The notes below the pieces were generated by a model that was given only the letters and a program-made list of their open reading frames with translations, did no database searches and had not been told where the DNA came from. A program made the position numbers and the translations under genes. Of a stretch of 64,000 nt of DNA, positions 46,027-56,064 are shown piece after piece; positions within the stretch are counted from its first letter, which is position 1, and each line of letters begins with the position of its first letter. Location: NCBI GenBank assembly GCA_910575035.1, contig CAJTDL010000018.1, positions 1 through 64,000 of the forward strand, written 5' to 3'. The DNA is from Lachnospiraceae bacterium (GTDB lineage: Bacteria; Bacillota; Clostridia; Lachnospirales; Lachnospiraceae).

Positions 46027-46435
46027 CGAATGTCAATGCCTGTGCTCACCCCGGCATATCTGGCCAGCGCATTTTTATTAGGAATCCTAAGCTGCTGTCA
46101 GGAATACGCCTTTCCCTTTTTACTACAGCGAAGTTAGTATAACATACTTTTTCAAAAAAATCAAAACAATTTTTATTAATTTTAAAAATATTTTTTATGG
46201 AATGGATTCCAGGCTGATTTTTGTACAGGTTCCCAAGCGCATATACCATTATGCGTCTCTCCATTCTGCAAACGGCAGTATTCCAACATAATCTGCGTTT
46301 CTTAATCGTTCCTTTAATTTTAGGCCATTCATCCCAACGGCAAACTTAAAACAGGAAAAATCCCCTGAAACATCCCTGATAAATCACACAGGAACTTCCC
46401 AGAGGATTTCTTCTGCCGCTCCATAGGGAGGGCTC
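46027..46435. other. Intergenic stretch without a recognisable gene
   Basis: About 400 bases between the hybrid kinase stop and the tRNA promoter. AT-rich in the middle (46140-46200). Short frames here lack ribosome sites. A weak hairpin (CAGG/CCTG near 46345-46360) is the only terminator-like signal. Confidence 0.5.
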
Positions 46436-48976
46436 TTACCCTAAATACTCTTTCAATGTCTTCATACACTCCTTCAGGTCTATGGGCTTTGCAATATGTG
46501 CATCCATCCCAATTTCCATACAATGCTGGGCGTCATCTGAAAAAGCGTCTGCCGTCATGGCAATAATCGGCAGCCCACTGTCTTCCCGCTCCAGTTTCCG
46601 GATGGCTTCGGTAGCGTCATATCCATTCATCACAGGCATCCGGATATCCATCAATATCGCATCGTAGAAACCGACCTCAGACTGTTCAAACATATCCAGG
46701 CATTCTTTGCCGTTCTCTGCCCGCTGCAGCTCCAGCCCTACCGAAGTTAAGATCTCACTGATAAATTCCCAGTTCAGATCAATATCCTCTGCCAAAAGGA
46801 CATGCTTCCCATGGAAATCAACTATTTCTTCTTCCTCTGCCTCTTCAGACAGTGCCCCCTCCATATATTTCTCTAAATACAGGAACAGCGTGGACTTAAA
46901 CAGGGGCTTAGAAATAAACCCTTCAATCTCTGACGCATCAATTTCACTCTCCAGCTCGCTCCAATCATAAGCAGAAATCAAAAACGCTGTCACCCTCTTA
47001 TCCCCTGTGACTTGCCGCATTTCACGGATCACTTCAATCCCATTCATATTCGGCATCTTCCAATCCACCAGGACAAAATCGTAATCATCCCCTTTCAAAT
47101 GCCGATCAGTAATCATATTAATGGCATCCCTTCCATCTGTGGTCCATTCTGTATAAACTCCCAGTTCCTGCAAATTAGAAACTGCACTGGTGCACAGCTG
47201 CTCATTATCATCCACCACCAGTACCTTCCACCGCGGAAGCATCATATCCTTCTCATCAATATCAGACTTCTTCAGATCCAATGTAATGCGGAAGGTAGAT
47301 CCCCGATCCTGCTGGCTTTGCAGTTCAATCGTACCTCCCATCAGATCTATGATTGCTTTTGTAATAGACATTCCCAGCCCTGTGCCCACAATCTTGGCCA
47401 CCTCTTCTGTGCCTTCCCGCTCAAAGCTGTCAAAGATTTTTTTCTGAAATTCTTCTGACATCCCAATCCCGTTATCTTCCACCACAAACTGCACCCGCAC
47501 ATATTCATCACCCTTCGGGGATTCTTCCTGATACAGGTACATATCTACCCTGCCGCCCTCTGGCGTGAACTTCACCGCATTGGACAGCAGATTCAGAAGC
47601 ACCTGGTTCAAACGGACAGCATCACAGTAGACGCTCTCTGACTGGATGGAATAGATGAAAATGTCAAAATATTGGTTCTTGGCCTTTATCTGGGGCTGCA
47701 TAATATTCACAATATCGTCCATGGATTCCCGCAGGGACATCAGGTTCATATTCAGTACCATTTTCCCGCTTTCGATCTTGGACATATCAAGCACATCGTT
47801 GATCAGTCCCAGCAGATGCTTGCTGGACAGCTTTACCTTATTCAGGCAGTCCAGCACCCGCTCTGGATCCTGGACATTTTTTAAGGCGATTTCTGTCATC
47901 CCAATAATGGCATTCATCGGTGTGCGGATATCATGGCTCATGCTGGATAAAAATTCGCTTTTCGCCTGGTCAGAACGGACTGCCTCATCCTTTGCCCGAT
48001 CCAGCTCCCGCATTTGCTGGGTAGATAAACGGAAATACATAATAAACACAACCGACATGGAAATCAAGATCAAAAGGGATGAGACCAGCATCATCACCAA
48101 ACGCTGCCCATCCAGCCTGCTGATTGGCACATCCATCAATTCGCTTCTCATAACGGTGATCAAATACCAATCCACGTTCTCGGCAACTGGCGTACAATAA
48201 GTATAACGTTTCCCCCCCTGTATGGAAACCTGCCTGTAATAACGCTCGCCTGACTGGATTGCAGCTTTAAGGCCATCCACATACTCTTCAGCCTCCTTAC
48301 CGCCTTCTGATTCAGCCATAATGCGCTCATAGTAGCTTTCCCGAAAGGCATCCCCGCTCCGGATCACATAATTCCCCTGCGTATCGACCACATGGGAATA
48401 CACCAATGTATCGGAAGAATCTAAAAAAAGAGCTTCTTTCAAATAATCCATGGGAATTCCTGCCAGCAATGCTATGCTCTTTTCGCCATTTTTCATAGGG
48501 TACTCTGCAGGCCTGCCCAAAACCAGCATCTTCTGGCCGCCATTTTCCGTGCCCACTGCAACAATACTCCCATCCTTTTCCAGGTACTCTTGCTCCTTAC
48601 TGTTCAGCGCAAGCCCAACATCCGTCCCATAAACCGTTTCCAAACTGCCATCTTCGGCGTACAGCCCCAAAAAATCAAATCCCCTTACCTCGCCATTTGT
48701 GGTAAGCTCTTTCAGCATGTCCTCCCCATGAACAACAGAATCCGGAGGCGTAAGCTTGATGACCCCGCTTACCTGATCCAAACGAAGCCCTACAATAGAT
48801 GAAAACTTCTGGCTTAGTTGGGTATTCATTTCTGACATATAAATCTCACTGATCTCATCAATCGTGTGCTCTGTATTCTTTCCCATGATTACCAGCAAAT
48901 ACACAAAAACTACAATACAGATACTAATCACGCTGATAAAACTATTCCTCAGAAAAACATTGATATTTCTTCCCAT
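46436..48976 (-). CDS. Hybrid sensor histidine kinase with two receiver domains, 846 aa
   Basis: Membrane helix at about 12-32, an extracellular Cache-like sensor domain (about 40-285), a second helix (about 293-315), HisKA with LSSMSHDIRTPMNAIIGMTE, and an HATPase with NLLSNAVKFTPEGG and GTGLGMSITKAII. Two receivers follow, with phosphoacceptor Asp in FVLVDWKMPNMNG and AILMDIRMPVMNG. The chain ends soon after the second receiver, with no output domain, so the signal must pass to another protein. GGAGGAATT precedes the ATG. The gene is monocistronic. Confidence 0.93.
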   Translation of the reverse strand: MGRNINVFLRNSFISVISICIVVFVYLLVIMGKNTEHTIDEISEIYMSEMNTQLSQKFSSIVGLRLDQVSGVIKLTPPDSVVHGEDMLKELTTNGEVRGFDFLGLYAEDGSLETVYGTDVGLALNSKEQEYLEKDGSIVAVGTENGGQKMLVLGRPAEYPMKNGEKSIALLAGIPMDYLKEALFLDSSDTLVYSHVVDTQGNYVIRSGDAFRESYYERIMAESEGGKEAEEYVDGLKAAIQSGERYYRQVSIQGGKRYTYCTPVAENVDWYLITVMRSELMDVPISRLDGQRLVMMLVSSLLILISMSVVFIMYFRLSTQQMRELDRAKDEAVRSDQAKSEFLSSMSHDIRTPMNAIIGMTEIALKNVQDPERVLDCLNKVKLSSKHLLGLINDVLDMSKIESGKMVLNMNLMSLRESMDDIVNIMQPQIKAKNQYFDIFIYSIQSESVYCDAVRLNQVLLNLLSNAVKFTPEGGRVDMYLYQEESPKGDEYVRVQFVVEDNGIGMSEEFQKKIFDSFEREGTEEVAKIVGTGLGMSITKAIIDLMGGTIELQSQQDRGSTFRITLDLKKSDIDEKDMMLPRWKVLVVDDNEQLCTSAVSNLQELGVYTEWTTDGRDAINMITDRHLKGDDYDFVLVDWKMPNMNGIEVIREMRQVTGDKRVTAFLISAYDWSELESEIDASEIEGFISKPLFKSTLFLYLEKYMEGALSEEAEEEEIVDFHGKHVLLAEDIDLNWEFISEILTSVGLELQRAENGKECLDMFEQSEVGFYDAILMDIRMPVMNGYDATEAIRKLEREDSGLPIIAMTADAFSDDAQHCMEIGMDAHIAKPIDLKECMKTLKEYLG

Positions 48977-49108
48977 AATTCCTCCTCTATGCTAAAATTA
49001 CCAAGCTTACAGCAACATCTATCTTATCATTTTTAATAGCTTGATTGTAGCATAGTTCTGCCTATTCCGCAACCTGAAAATTTTCTCCCTCCTTATCAGA
49101 ATCGCATA

Positions 49109-49143
49109 CAAAAAAGGCAGCCCATTCCCTCCTAGGCTGCCTC
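49109..49143 (-). terminator. Terminator of the PTS operon
   Basis: AGGCAGCC pairs with GGCTGCCT around a 12-base loop, then TTTTTTG on the minus strand, about 90 bases after the dehydrogenase stop. Confidence 0.9.
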
Positions 49144-49229
49144 CTTCCAAATGAAAAAAGAATCCTTTTTTTGCACCATCCATTTTCTATGCTGCCGTAT
49201 GCCAGCAGCCTTCTCTGCCTGTAACCTCC

Positions 49230-50492
49230 TTAAACCTCTACGCCAAAATGTTCAAATAAAATCTTCTCCGCCTCTGCGCTCCACAACCCCCGGTTTTTCT
49301 TGCAGGCTTCGTCTAATTTTTGGAACAACGGGTCTGTTTTCCCAAGCTCTGCAAAGTCCTCAATAGCTGTCAGGGGCATGTCAAACTGGGTATAAGTCAG
49401 TTTCTTTCCCCCTGGGATATTTGGCAGGTTCAAGGTTGCCTCTGCAATGCTGTCAATGCCGCCCACATGAGTTACCATGACTGCCGGTTCAATCCTGCCC
49501 TTGGCTGCCAGGTCATTTGCCTCGATCAAGTCGTCGTTGTTCCCGCCTGTGGTTCCCACAATATGCTGGCTGGTATAATGCACGTCGTACAGGTTGATCT
49601 CTGCTTTAAACTGGTTATCCGTAGGGCCTGCAAAGAAATTCATGCACCCGTCAAACGCCAGGATCTGGTCTCCCAGCTCCGCCACCTTGCGGTTTGGGAT
49701 ATAGACAAACACATCATCGTATCCTTTTCCCCCTGTGATATCCACCAACTCTTTTGCCGGGTCTGCCATTTTTGCCGTATTCACATAGAGCAGCTCCACG
49801 CCGTTTTCCGCCGCATAGGACTCTGGAATCACTTCCCTTGCCCGCTCCAGCTTCGCATCATCAATATCTGTAACCACAATCCTCTTCGGCTTATTTTTAA
49901 ATTGGATCCCATAGCTGACAGCCCCAAGCCCCATTGGCCCGCATCCGCCCAGGATGATAATGTCGCCCCCTTCCTTGGTGCCGCCTGCCAGGTCATGGTT
50001 CCTCTTATTGGTATGGTAATTGCCATGGTACCCGCCAATAATACAGCTCATGGGCTCGCCAAGAGAAGCCTCGAAAAAGCTTTCCCCTTCATAAGGCATC
50101 AAGCATCCCAGCTCCATCACTTCATGGGGGAAGATGCAATAAGTGCACGCCCCGCCAAAATACTCATAGGAATACCCTGGGGAAGCCAGGCTCCCCTTAT
50201 AATTCAATGCTGGCTGCTGGGCAAATTTCATGCCTGGCTTAAACTGCTCTTTCCACTTCTCACCCACTTCTACAATCACACCGGAAAATTCATGGCCGAT
50301 AATAATCGGATTCGTGTCAATATTCTGCGGCGCGCGCTTATGCTTCTTCCCCTGCTCCACTAATTTGTAAGTGGACATACAAATGCTGTCACTCATTACC
50401 TTTACCAAAATCTCGTCGTCTTTTATTGCCGGCAATTCAAATTCCTCTAATCTCAAATCCCTGGTTCCATACATCCTGACTGCCTTTGTCTT
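49230..50492 (-). CDS. Zinc-type alcohol dehydrogenase, SorE (L-sorbose-1-phosphate reductase)-like, 420 aa
   Basis: NAD(P)-dependent medium-chain dehydrogenase acting on a sugar or polyol phosphate. The start at 50492 (MKTKAVRMYGTRDLRL) is set by AAGGAGAATC. The zinc-site region SICMSTYK, GHEFSGVIVEVG, and the nucleotide fold IILGGCGPMGLGAVSYG are seen. Length above 400 and the NYHTNKRNHDLAGGTKEG insert resemble SorE, the L-sorbose-1-phosphate reductase. Last gene of the PTS operon. The exact substrate is not fixed: it may reduce a keto-phosphate or oxidise a hexitol phosphate. Confidence 0.7.
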   Translation of the reverse strand, partial: KTKAVRMYGTRDLRLEEFELPAIKDDEILVKVMSDSICMSTYKLVEQGKKHKRAPQNIDTNPIIIGHEFSGVIVEVGEKWKEQFKPGMKFAQQPALNYKGSLASPGYSYEYFGGACTYCIFPHEVMELGCLMPYEGESFFEASLGEPMSCIIGGYHGNYHTNKRNHDLAGGTKEGGDIIILGGCGPMGLGAVSYGIQFKNKPKRIVVTDIDDAKLERAREVIPESYAAENGVELLYVNTAKMADPAKELVDITGGKGYDDVFVYIPNRKVAELGDQILAFDGCMNFFAGPTDNQFKAEINLYDVHYTSQHIVGTTGGNNDDLIEANDLAAKGRIEPAVMVTHVGGIDSIAEATLNLPNIPGGKKLTYTQFDMPLTAIEDFAELGKTDPLFQKLDEACKKNRGLWSAEAEKILFEHFGVEV

Positions 50493-50598
50493 CATAACCT
50501 GATTCTCCTTTTCTAAAATTCCATCCAATCTCTATGTTCCATTTCACTATCAAAACCACATGGACTCTCTGGCTGCAATCCAACGCTTCCTTTGCAAA

Positions 50599-51528
50599 TT
50601 ATATCTGCTCGATCACAACCTGCCCCATCAGCTCATCTACCACTGCCCTGGTAGGAGGCTTTGTCCCAATGGTAGTAACCGCACCTGCAGAGGCTGCCAT
50701 GCACAGCCGCACCGTCTTTTCATGATCCAATTTATTTTCCCAGGCGTAAGCCAAAGCCGCCACCATAGCATCCCCTGCCCCAACCGTAGAATGGGCCTTC
50801 ACAGATAACGCCGGGCATTTTACCTCATATCCTTCCCGCACCATCATGGCGCCGCTTTTGCCCATAGACACTGCCACCGTCTCTATTCCCTGACTCTGCA
50901 GCTTCCTTGCGGCCTCCAGCAGCTCTTCCATAGACACACGGTAATCAAACCCAAAATATTCCTCCAGTTCCACGCGGTTTGGCTTAATAATATCCGGCTT
51001 TTCCTTCAATGCATTCCGAAACAGCTCCCCATCCGCATCCAGCAGCACCTTTGCGCCCTTCGCATGCACCCTCGGGATAATTTCCGAATAAATCTGCTTA
51101 TCCACCCCATTTGGGATACTGCCCGCCAGCACAAACAGCGTCTGGGCATCTGCATAGCTTTCTAACTTTTTCACCAGCTCTTCCTGCTGCTCTTTCCCAA
51201 TCTGAGGCCCAGGCTCATTCAGCTCTGTCAATGAACCGCTTTTTTCATACACTTTTGTATTTGTCCGGGTCTCCCCGTCTACCCAGATAAAATCATTCTG
51301 GATGCCCCATTCATCCAGCACGGAAGCAATGGTCTTGCCTGCATTCCCCCCTAAAAAGCCTACGGCAATGCTGCTCCCGCCCAATTCATGAATGGTCTTT
51401 GATACATTAATTCCCTTTCCCCCTGCATCATATTCCACCTTCTGAATACGGTTCAGCCCGCCAGGCAGCAACGCCTCAATTTCTATCGTTTTATCAATCG
51501 CCGGATTCATCGTAACTGTAACTATCAT
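50599..51528 (-). CDS. fruK: 1-phosphofructokinase family (PfkB) kinase, 309 aa
   Basis: ATP-dependent kinase making fructose or tagatose 1,6-bisphosphate. PfkB motifs: GGKGINVSKTIHELGG near the start and STVGAGDAMVAALAYA near residue 250 with the catalytic Asp in GAGD. Length and the opening MIVTVTMNPAIDKTIEIE fit FruK/LacC. In this operon it would carry the PTS product into glycolysis. FruK versus LacC cannot be decided by eye. Confidence 0.85.
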   Translation of the reverse strand: MIVTVTMNPAIDKTIEIEALLPGGLNRIQKVEYDAGGKGINVSKTIHELGGSSIAVGFLGGNAGKTIASVLDEWGIQNDFIWVDGETRTNTKVYEKSGSLTELNEPGPQIGKEQQEELVKKLESYADAQTLFVLAGSIPNGVDKQIYSEIIPRVHAKGAKVLLDADGELFRNALKEKPDIIKPNRVELEEYFGFDYRVSMEELLEAARKLQSQGIETVAVSMGKSGAMMVREGYEVKCPALSVKAHSTVGAGDAMVAALAYAWENKLDHEKTVRLCMAASAGAVTTIGTKPPTRAVVDELMGQVVIEQI

Positions 51529-51674
51529 CTGCCCATCTCCTTTCCTCTCTCAAACCTTAACCGCATTATCCTCCCACTGTATCTCCCAGCCTTTCTATGG
51601 CAAGGAAATGCCGCATGCTTTCCTAATACGGCCAAAACGCCATTCCATTTTCTATAGGCGCTGCATGTTTTCTT

Positions 51675-52133
51675 TTATGCTGTCAAAATACTGTAAATCG
51701 TATCTGCATCCCCAGAGATCAGATTCTCAGAAGAAGCCTCATCCATCATAATGTCCGCAATATTTGCAAGGATATCCATATGCTCCTCGCCAACCCCGGC
51801 AATCCCGATCACCATATGCACTTCATTGCCGTCCCAGTCAATCCCCTGGCTAAATGTCATAACTGCAATCCCGGAGGATTTCACCTCTCTTTTCGCCGCT
51901 TCTACTCCATGGGGAAGCGCAAGCCCATTTCCCATAAAGGTAGAAAATGTCTTCTCCCGCTCCACCATAGCATCCACATAAGGCTGATCCACATACCCGC
52001 TGTCCACCAGCATCTGCCCTACGCTGCGGATCGCCTGCTCTTTCGCCATAGGCTCACAATTCACCTTCACATTCTCCCGGTACAGCAATGCCTTCTTCTC
52101 CACAGCCTCTTCTTTTTTCTTCTTAAATAACAT
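51675..52133 (-). CDS. mtlF: PTS EIIA, mannitol/fructose type, 152 aa
   Basis: Phosphoryl carrier between HPr and EIIB. The active His is in GNGLALPHGVE (about residue 75). It starts with a Lys-rich segment, then VNCEPMAKEQAIRSVGQMLV. The C-terminal VHMVIGIAGVGEEHMDILA is typical. AAGGAGGAAAAGG precedes the ATG. The 146-base gap to fruK has no clear terminator. Confidence 0.9.
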   Translation of the reverse strand: MLFKKKKEEAVEKKALLYRENVKVNCEPMAKEQAIRSVGQMLVDSGYVDQPYVDAMVEREKTFSTFMGNGLALPHGVEAAKREVKSSGIAVMTFSQGIDWDGNEVHMVIGIAGVGEEHMDILANIADIMMDEASSENLISGDADTIYSILTA

Positions 52134-52156
52134 AACCTTTTCCTCCTTCTAAATGT

Positions 52157-54253
52157 TTAAGTCCCTAATTTTCCAATATACCGATTAAAATATTTCTTCA
52201 GATTGTGTGACAGCACCCTTCGGATTTCTTCCTTATCCCCTTTTGCCACCACATCCATAAACTCATATTCCTCTATCATCATGCTGCTGATATACCCCAT
52301 AATATCCGTATTCACCTTTATATTATCATCTATGGGAATCAGCATTACAAACACGATCTTAATCCCCTTAAAATAAGGATGTAAAAACGCTCCCAGATCC
52401 TTTGTCATGCAAACGGAAAATTCCGGCCGGGTCACTCCCTTGGTCCTTGTATGGAGCAGCGCAAACCCAAATTCCGCAAACACCTGGCTGGCAATTTTCT
52501 CCCGCCGCAGGATATCTTCCCGGATCATCTCCTGCCGGTCTGAATAGGGCGACAGCTTTTCCCCAATGGCAATCAGCAATTCCCCAAAGCTAATGTGATT
52601 GTCCACCTTAAAGAAATCCATATGCTTGATCACAGCCCCAATCTGCGCCGCCATCAAATTAATTTCCTCCAGCTGTACCGAAAACTCATCTGCCCCATTG
52701 TGCTTTTTTGGCAAACGCTCATATTTATAAATCATCTGGCGGATTTTCTCAATGTCCCCTTCACTCAGCAGCGGGTTTACAAACACGATGGGCACATCCA
52801 GCTGCTCCATAGGGATACTGGAAATAAAGAAGTCTGTCTTGCTGGCAATATAAGGCGTAATGTCGTTTTTTCCATACGCCGTCAGCTGCATCCGCCCACG
52901 GAACACCTTTTCCAGCTTCGAAGACATCAGCCTGGAAATCCCAATCCCACTGGAGCACACCACCCCTGCCTGCACCTTCCGTATTTCTTCCTTTCTGCCT
53001 TCCAGCCGTACCATGGCCGCCCCAAAATGGACGGTCAAAAAACCGATTTCCTGCTCCGGCACCTGCTTGCCTGTATAGTCTTCCAGGATCTTTGCCACTT
53101 TTTCACAGCTTCGGTACATTTCCGGATAGCTGTCCTTAATGTCATCCAGCACAGGGTTCTGGATCTGCATCCCATACATCAGCCGGATCAGCGTTGGCTG
53201 CAAATGCGCCAGCAGCCCCTGGATAAACCCATCGTCCTGCTTCATCAGATAGCCCTGCTCCGGATCAAAGGCATCGATCATATCATTGACCAGACGCTGC
53301 ATCTCCCGGCTTTCAATCTCTAAGGTCTTCTCTTCATCCCACTGGATCCTCTCATGCTTTGCCCCCTTGATATGGAGGCAAATATAAGACACCTCCACCT
53401 CGGGTATGGCAATCCCAAATTCCTTTTCCAGCTGCTCCACGATCAGCCGGGCCAGCCGGTAATCCCCATCCTCCGTGATCCTTTGCCGCCATTCTCCGGT
53501 ATCCTCCACTACCTCATGCTTGATCATCCGCTCAATGGCAATGGAAATATGGATGACCAGCCCCCTGTAGGAATTTTCTGTCATGTTCAGCATCCTGTCA
53601 TGGCCAATCCCATGCAGGCATTCTATGACCCGCCCCATAATCTCATTATCTAAAATCTTGCCCATATTGCTGCCATGGTATTTTTTCTCCCTGGAAATTA
53701 CAGGTTCTTCCCCATAGGCTTCCCACAGCACCTTCGTGTCAATATTTTTATCTATAAACGCCCGGATTGCCCGCCGATAGCTTTCCTCACTGCCTTCAAC
53801 GGAAATGCCGCTGCCTGGCTTGCGGCTCACCAAAAGCCCATAAGCCCCAAGCCACCCTTCTACGGCTTCCAAATCACTGCTGATGGTGGCCTCGCTGACG
53901 CCAAACTGGCTGCTGTAATAGTAAAGCTTACGCAGTCCCTTCTCTTTTAGGATTTCCAGGATCAGCCGTTTCCTGCGTTCCTCCCGGTTGCTCACATCAT
54001 AGCCATCTCCTGCCATGCTGTCCGCAAGAAGCTGCTGCTTCCCTTCCTCGCTGCCCTCAATCCAAATGCCCACCCCTGTCTTGGATACAAAGGCAAGGCC
54101 ATATTCCTGTAACGGCGCACTGATGTATTCCAACTCTCTTTGCACTGTCCTCCTGCTCACTCCAATCTGCTCTGCCAGGTACTTTACCGAAATGGCAGAC
54201 GGCTCTTTGAGCAGCACTTGAAATATTTGTCTCATCCTTGGCGTAAATTCCAT
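52157..54253 (-). CDS. mtlR: MtlR/BglG-type PRD transcriptional regulator, 698 aa
   Basis: Sugar-operon activator or antiterminator controlled by PTS phosphorylation. N-terminal helix-turn-helix (SVKYLAEQIGVSRRTVQREL), a second winged helix (about 95-150), PRD1 (about 190-300) and PRD2 (about 305-415, with TVHFGAAM), a GatB-like EIIB domain with Cys in GVVCSSGIGISRLMS, and an EIIA-like domain with FALLHTRTKG. This five-part order is that of MtlR activators rather than antiterminators. Placed between EIICB and EIIA genes. Confidence 0.9.
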   Translation of the reverse strand: MEFTPRMRQIFQVLLKEPSAISVKYLAEQIGVSRRTVQRELEYISAPLQEYGLAFVSKTGVGIWIEGSEEGKQQLLADSMAGDGYDVSNREERRKRLILEILKEKGLRKLYYYSSQFGVSEATISSDLEAVEGWLGAYGLLVSRKPGSGISVEGSEESYRRAIRAFIDKNIDTKVLWEAYGEEPVISREKKYHGSNMGKILDNEIMGRVIECLHGIGHDRMLNMTENSYRGLVIHISIAIERMIKHEVVEDTGEWRQRITEDGDYRLARLIVEQLEKEFGIAIPEVEVSYICLHIKGAKHERIQWDEEKTLEIESREMQRLVNDMIDAFDPEQGYLMKQDDGFIQGLLAHLQPTLIRLMYGMQIQNPVLDDIKDSYPEMYRSCEKVAKILEDYTGKQVPEQEIGFLTVHFGAAMVRLEGRKEEIRKVQAGVVCSSGIGISRLMSSKLEKVFRGRMQLTAYGKNDITPYIASKTDFFISSIPMEQLDVPIVFVNPLLSEGDIEKIRQMIYKYERLPKKHNGADEFSVQLEEINLMAAQIGAVIKHMDFFKVDNHISFGELLIAIGEKLSPYSDRQEMIREDILRREKIASQVFAEFGFALLHTRTKGVTRPEFSVCMTKDLGAFLHPYFKGIKIVFVMLIPIDDNIKVNTDIMGYISSMMIEEYEFMDVVAKGDKEEIRRVLSHNLKKYFNRYIGKLGT

Positions 54254-54273
54254 ATTGTATTCCTCAATTACGA

Positions 54274-55677
54274 TTAATTCCGCTTTTTCAAATCCGCTAC
54301 TAATGTCTCATACTCTGGCGCAGCCAGGAAATTGGTGATCAAAACCAGCTCCGCATTGGGATTGCTGTGAGCCGCCCGCTCCCCAAGCTCCTGGTGGGTC
54401 ACCACTAGCTGCACATCTGCCGGGATAGAGGAAACCGGCGTATGTATTACCTCAATGCCCTCAATGCCTGCGGCTGCAATCTTCTTTTTCAGAACGGTTG
54501 CGCCCATAGCGCTGGAGCCCATGCCTGCGTCACAGGCAAATGCAATCTTTTTGATTTTCCCATTGCCTTTTCCAGCAGAAGACGGCTGTGTTTTGGCCGG
54601 AGCATCTGCGATGCCCTTTGCCTGGCGTTTCATAGCGTCCTTCTGTGCCTGGGCTTCTTCTAAGGAGGTATCCTTGCCCATAAATTTCAGCAGCGGCATA
54701 GCTATAATAAAGGACACAGCTGCCGACAAAAGCACGCCGATAAACAATCCCAGGTAGCTATGGCGTTCTGCCATCATGGTAAGCGCAAGGATGCTTCCTG
54801 GCGACGCCGCAGAGGTAAGCCCCACATCCAAAAGGCTGAATGTCAAAACTCCCGTCGCCCCGCCTGCGATCACTGCCAGCAGCAGGAATGGGTTCATTAA
54901 AATATAGGGGAAATAAATCTCATGGATCCCACCCAGGAAGTGGATGATCACTGCCCCCGGCGCAGAGCTTTTGGCGCTTCCTTTCCCTGCAATACAGTAT
55001 GCCAGCAAAATCCCAAGCCCCGGCCCTGGATTGGCCTCTAACAGGAAGAAAATGGATTTCCCAGCCTCTTCTACCTGCTGGATGCCCAGCGGAGAAAAGA
55101 TTCCGTGGTTCATGGCGTTGTTCAAAAACAGCACCTTTGCCGGCTCGATCAAAATACTGGTCAAGGGCAGAAGGCTATGGTCTACCAGCGCCTGAACCCC
55201 TGCGCTCATCAGATTTGTCAAACCCGTTACCAAAGGGGTAATTCCCAACATGGCCAGGATCGCCAGGATGGCTCCCAGGATACCTATGGAAAAATTATTC
55301 ACCAACATCTCAAAGCCTGCCGGGATATGCCCTTCCATCATCTTGTCAAATTTCTTGATCACCCAGGCTGCCACAGGGCCAACTACCATAGCCCCTAAGA
55401 ACATGGGGTTTTCCGACGCCACGATCACGCCCATAGATGCAATGGCTCCAATTACCCCGCCCCGGTCGCCCGCCACCACCTTGCCGCCTGTGTAGGCAAT
55501 CAAAAGCGGAAGCAGCATGTGGGACATAGGATCCACTAACCGGGCGAAAGACTCATTTGGGCACCAGCCTGTGGAAATAAACAAAGCCGCAATCAGCCCC
55601 CACGCAATGAATGCGCCAATGTTCGGCATTACCATGCCGCTTAAAAACCTTCCAAATGTCTGCACTCTTTCTTTCAT
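54274..55677 (-). CDS. mtlA: PTS EIICB, mannitol family, 467 aa
   Basis: Transports and phosphorylates a hexitol. The start at 55677 (MKERVQTFGRFLSGM) is set by GGAGAGGTG. EIIC has about eight membrane segments and the GIHEIYFPY motif that binds substrate. EIIB starts near residue 375, with the phosphoryl Cys in FACDAGMGSSAMG. EIIA is separate (mtlF). First gene of the operon, with a good promoter upstream. The mannitol name is by family; the operon lacks mannitol-1-phosphate dehydrogenase, so the substrate may differ. Confidence 0.88.
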   Translation of the reverse strand: MKERVQTFGRFLSGMVMPNIGAFIAWGLIAALFISTGWCPNESFARLVDPMSHMLLPLLIAYTGGKVVAGDRGGVIGAIASMGVIVASENPMFLGAMVVGPVAAWVIKKFDKMMEGHIPAGFEMLVNNFSIGILGAILAILAMLGITPLVTGLTNLMSAGVQALVDHSLLPLTSILIEPAKVLFLNNAMNHGIFSPLGIQQVEEAGKSIFFLLEANPGPGLGILLAYCIAGKGSAKSSAPGAVIIHFLGGIHEIYFPYILMNPFLLLAVIAGGATGVLTFSLLDVGLTSAASPGSILALTMMAERHSYLGLFIGVLLSAAVSFIIAMPLLKFMGKDTSLEEAQAQKDAMKRQAKGIADAPAKTQPSSAGKGNGKIKKIAFACDAGMGSSAMGATVLKKKIAAAGIEGIEVIHTPVSSIPADVQLVVTHQELGERAAHSNPNAELVLITNFLAAPEYETLVADLKKRN

Positions 55678-55754
55678 AATCACACCTCTCCATCTTTTCT
55701 GCAACTTTTCGGCAACGTATGGCTGGCCAGCAATCCGCTCCTGTTGATGGGACT

Positions 55755-55784
55755 ATTATACTGTGATTTTGCACAATTATTCAA
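55755..55784 (-). promoter_or_regulatory. Promoter of the PTS operon
   Basis: TTGAAT (55779-55784), 18 bases, TATAAT (55755-55760) on the minus strand, about 75 bases before mtlA. Confidence 0.75.
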
Positions 55785-55849
55785 GGAATAGAAAAAGAAA
55801 TTTGGCACTATGACTTAATGACATGATTTAAAAAGAAAAAAATTTGGAA

Positions 55850-55879
55850 TTGACGCTTATATCCCTTTTCCCTTATACT
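55850..55879 (+). promoter_or_regulatory. Promoter of the Uma2 gene with a long structured leader
   Basis: TTGACG (55850-55855), 18 bases, TATACT (55874-55879). The 180-base leader that follows holds a long-range pair (GAATGGCTTTTGGCAT with ATGCCAAAACATTC) and a hairpin AACAGTTA...TAACTGTT with a short T-run, close to the ribosome site GAAAGGAG. Confidence 0.7.
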
Positions 55880-56064
55880 GATACTATAAGCAATCACTAT
55901 GAATGGCTTTTGGCATAAACCATATAGCATAGCCATCCAGCGCCACCACAGTCCCATGCCAAAACATTCAGAATGCCTGCCCTCCGCTGGGGCAGAGCCT
56001 GCGCAGGCCTGCTGAACAGTTAACATATCGCTAACTGTTTTCAGAAAACAGAAAGGAGAAAATT

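Noticed and set aside
46046-46264. 72-codon minus-strand frame upstream of tRNA-Arg
   Set aside because: No ribosome site; it runs through the tRNA promoter region and AT-rich spacer.
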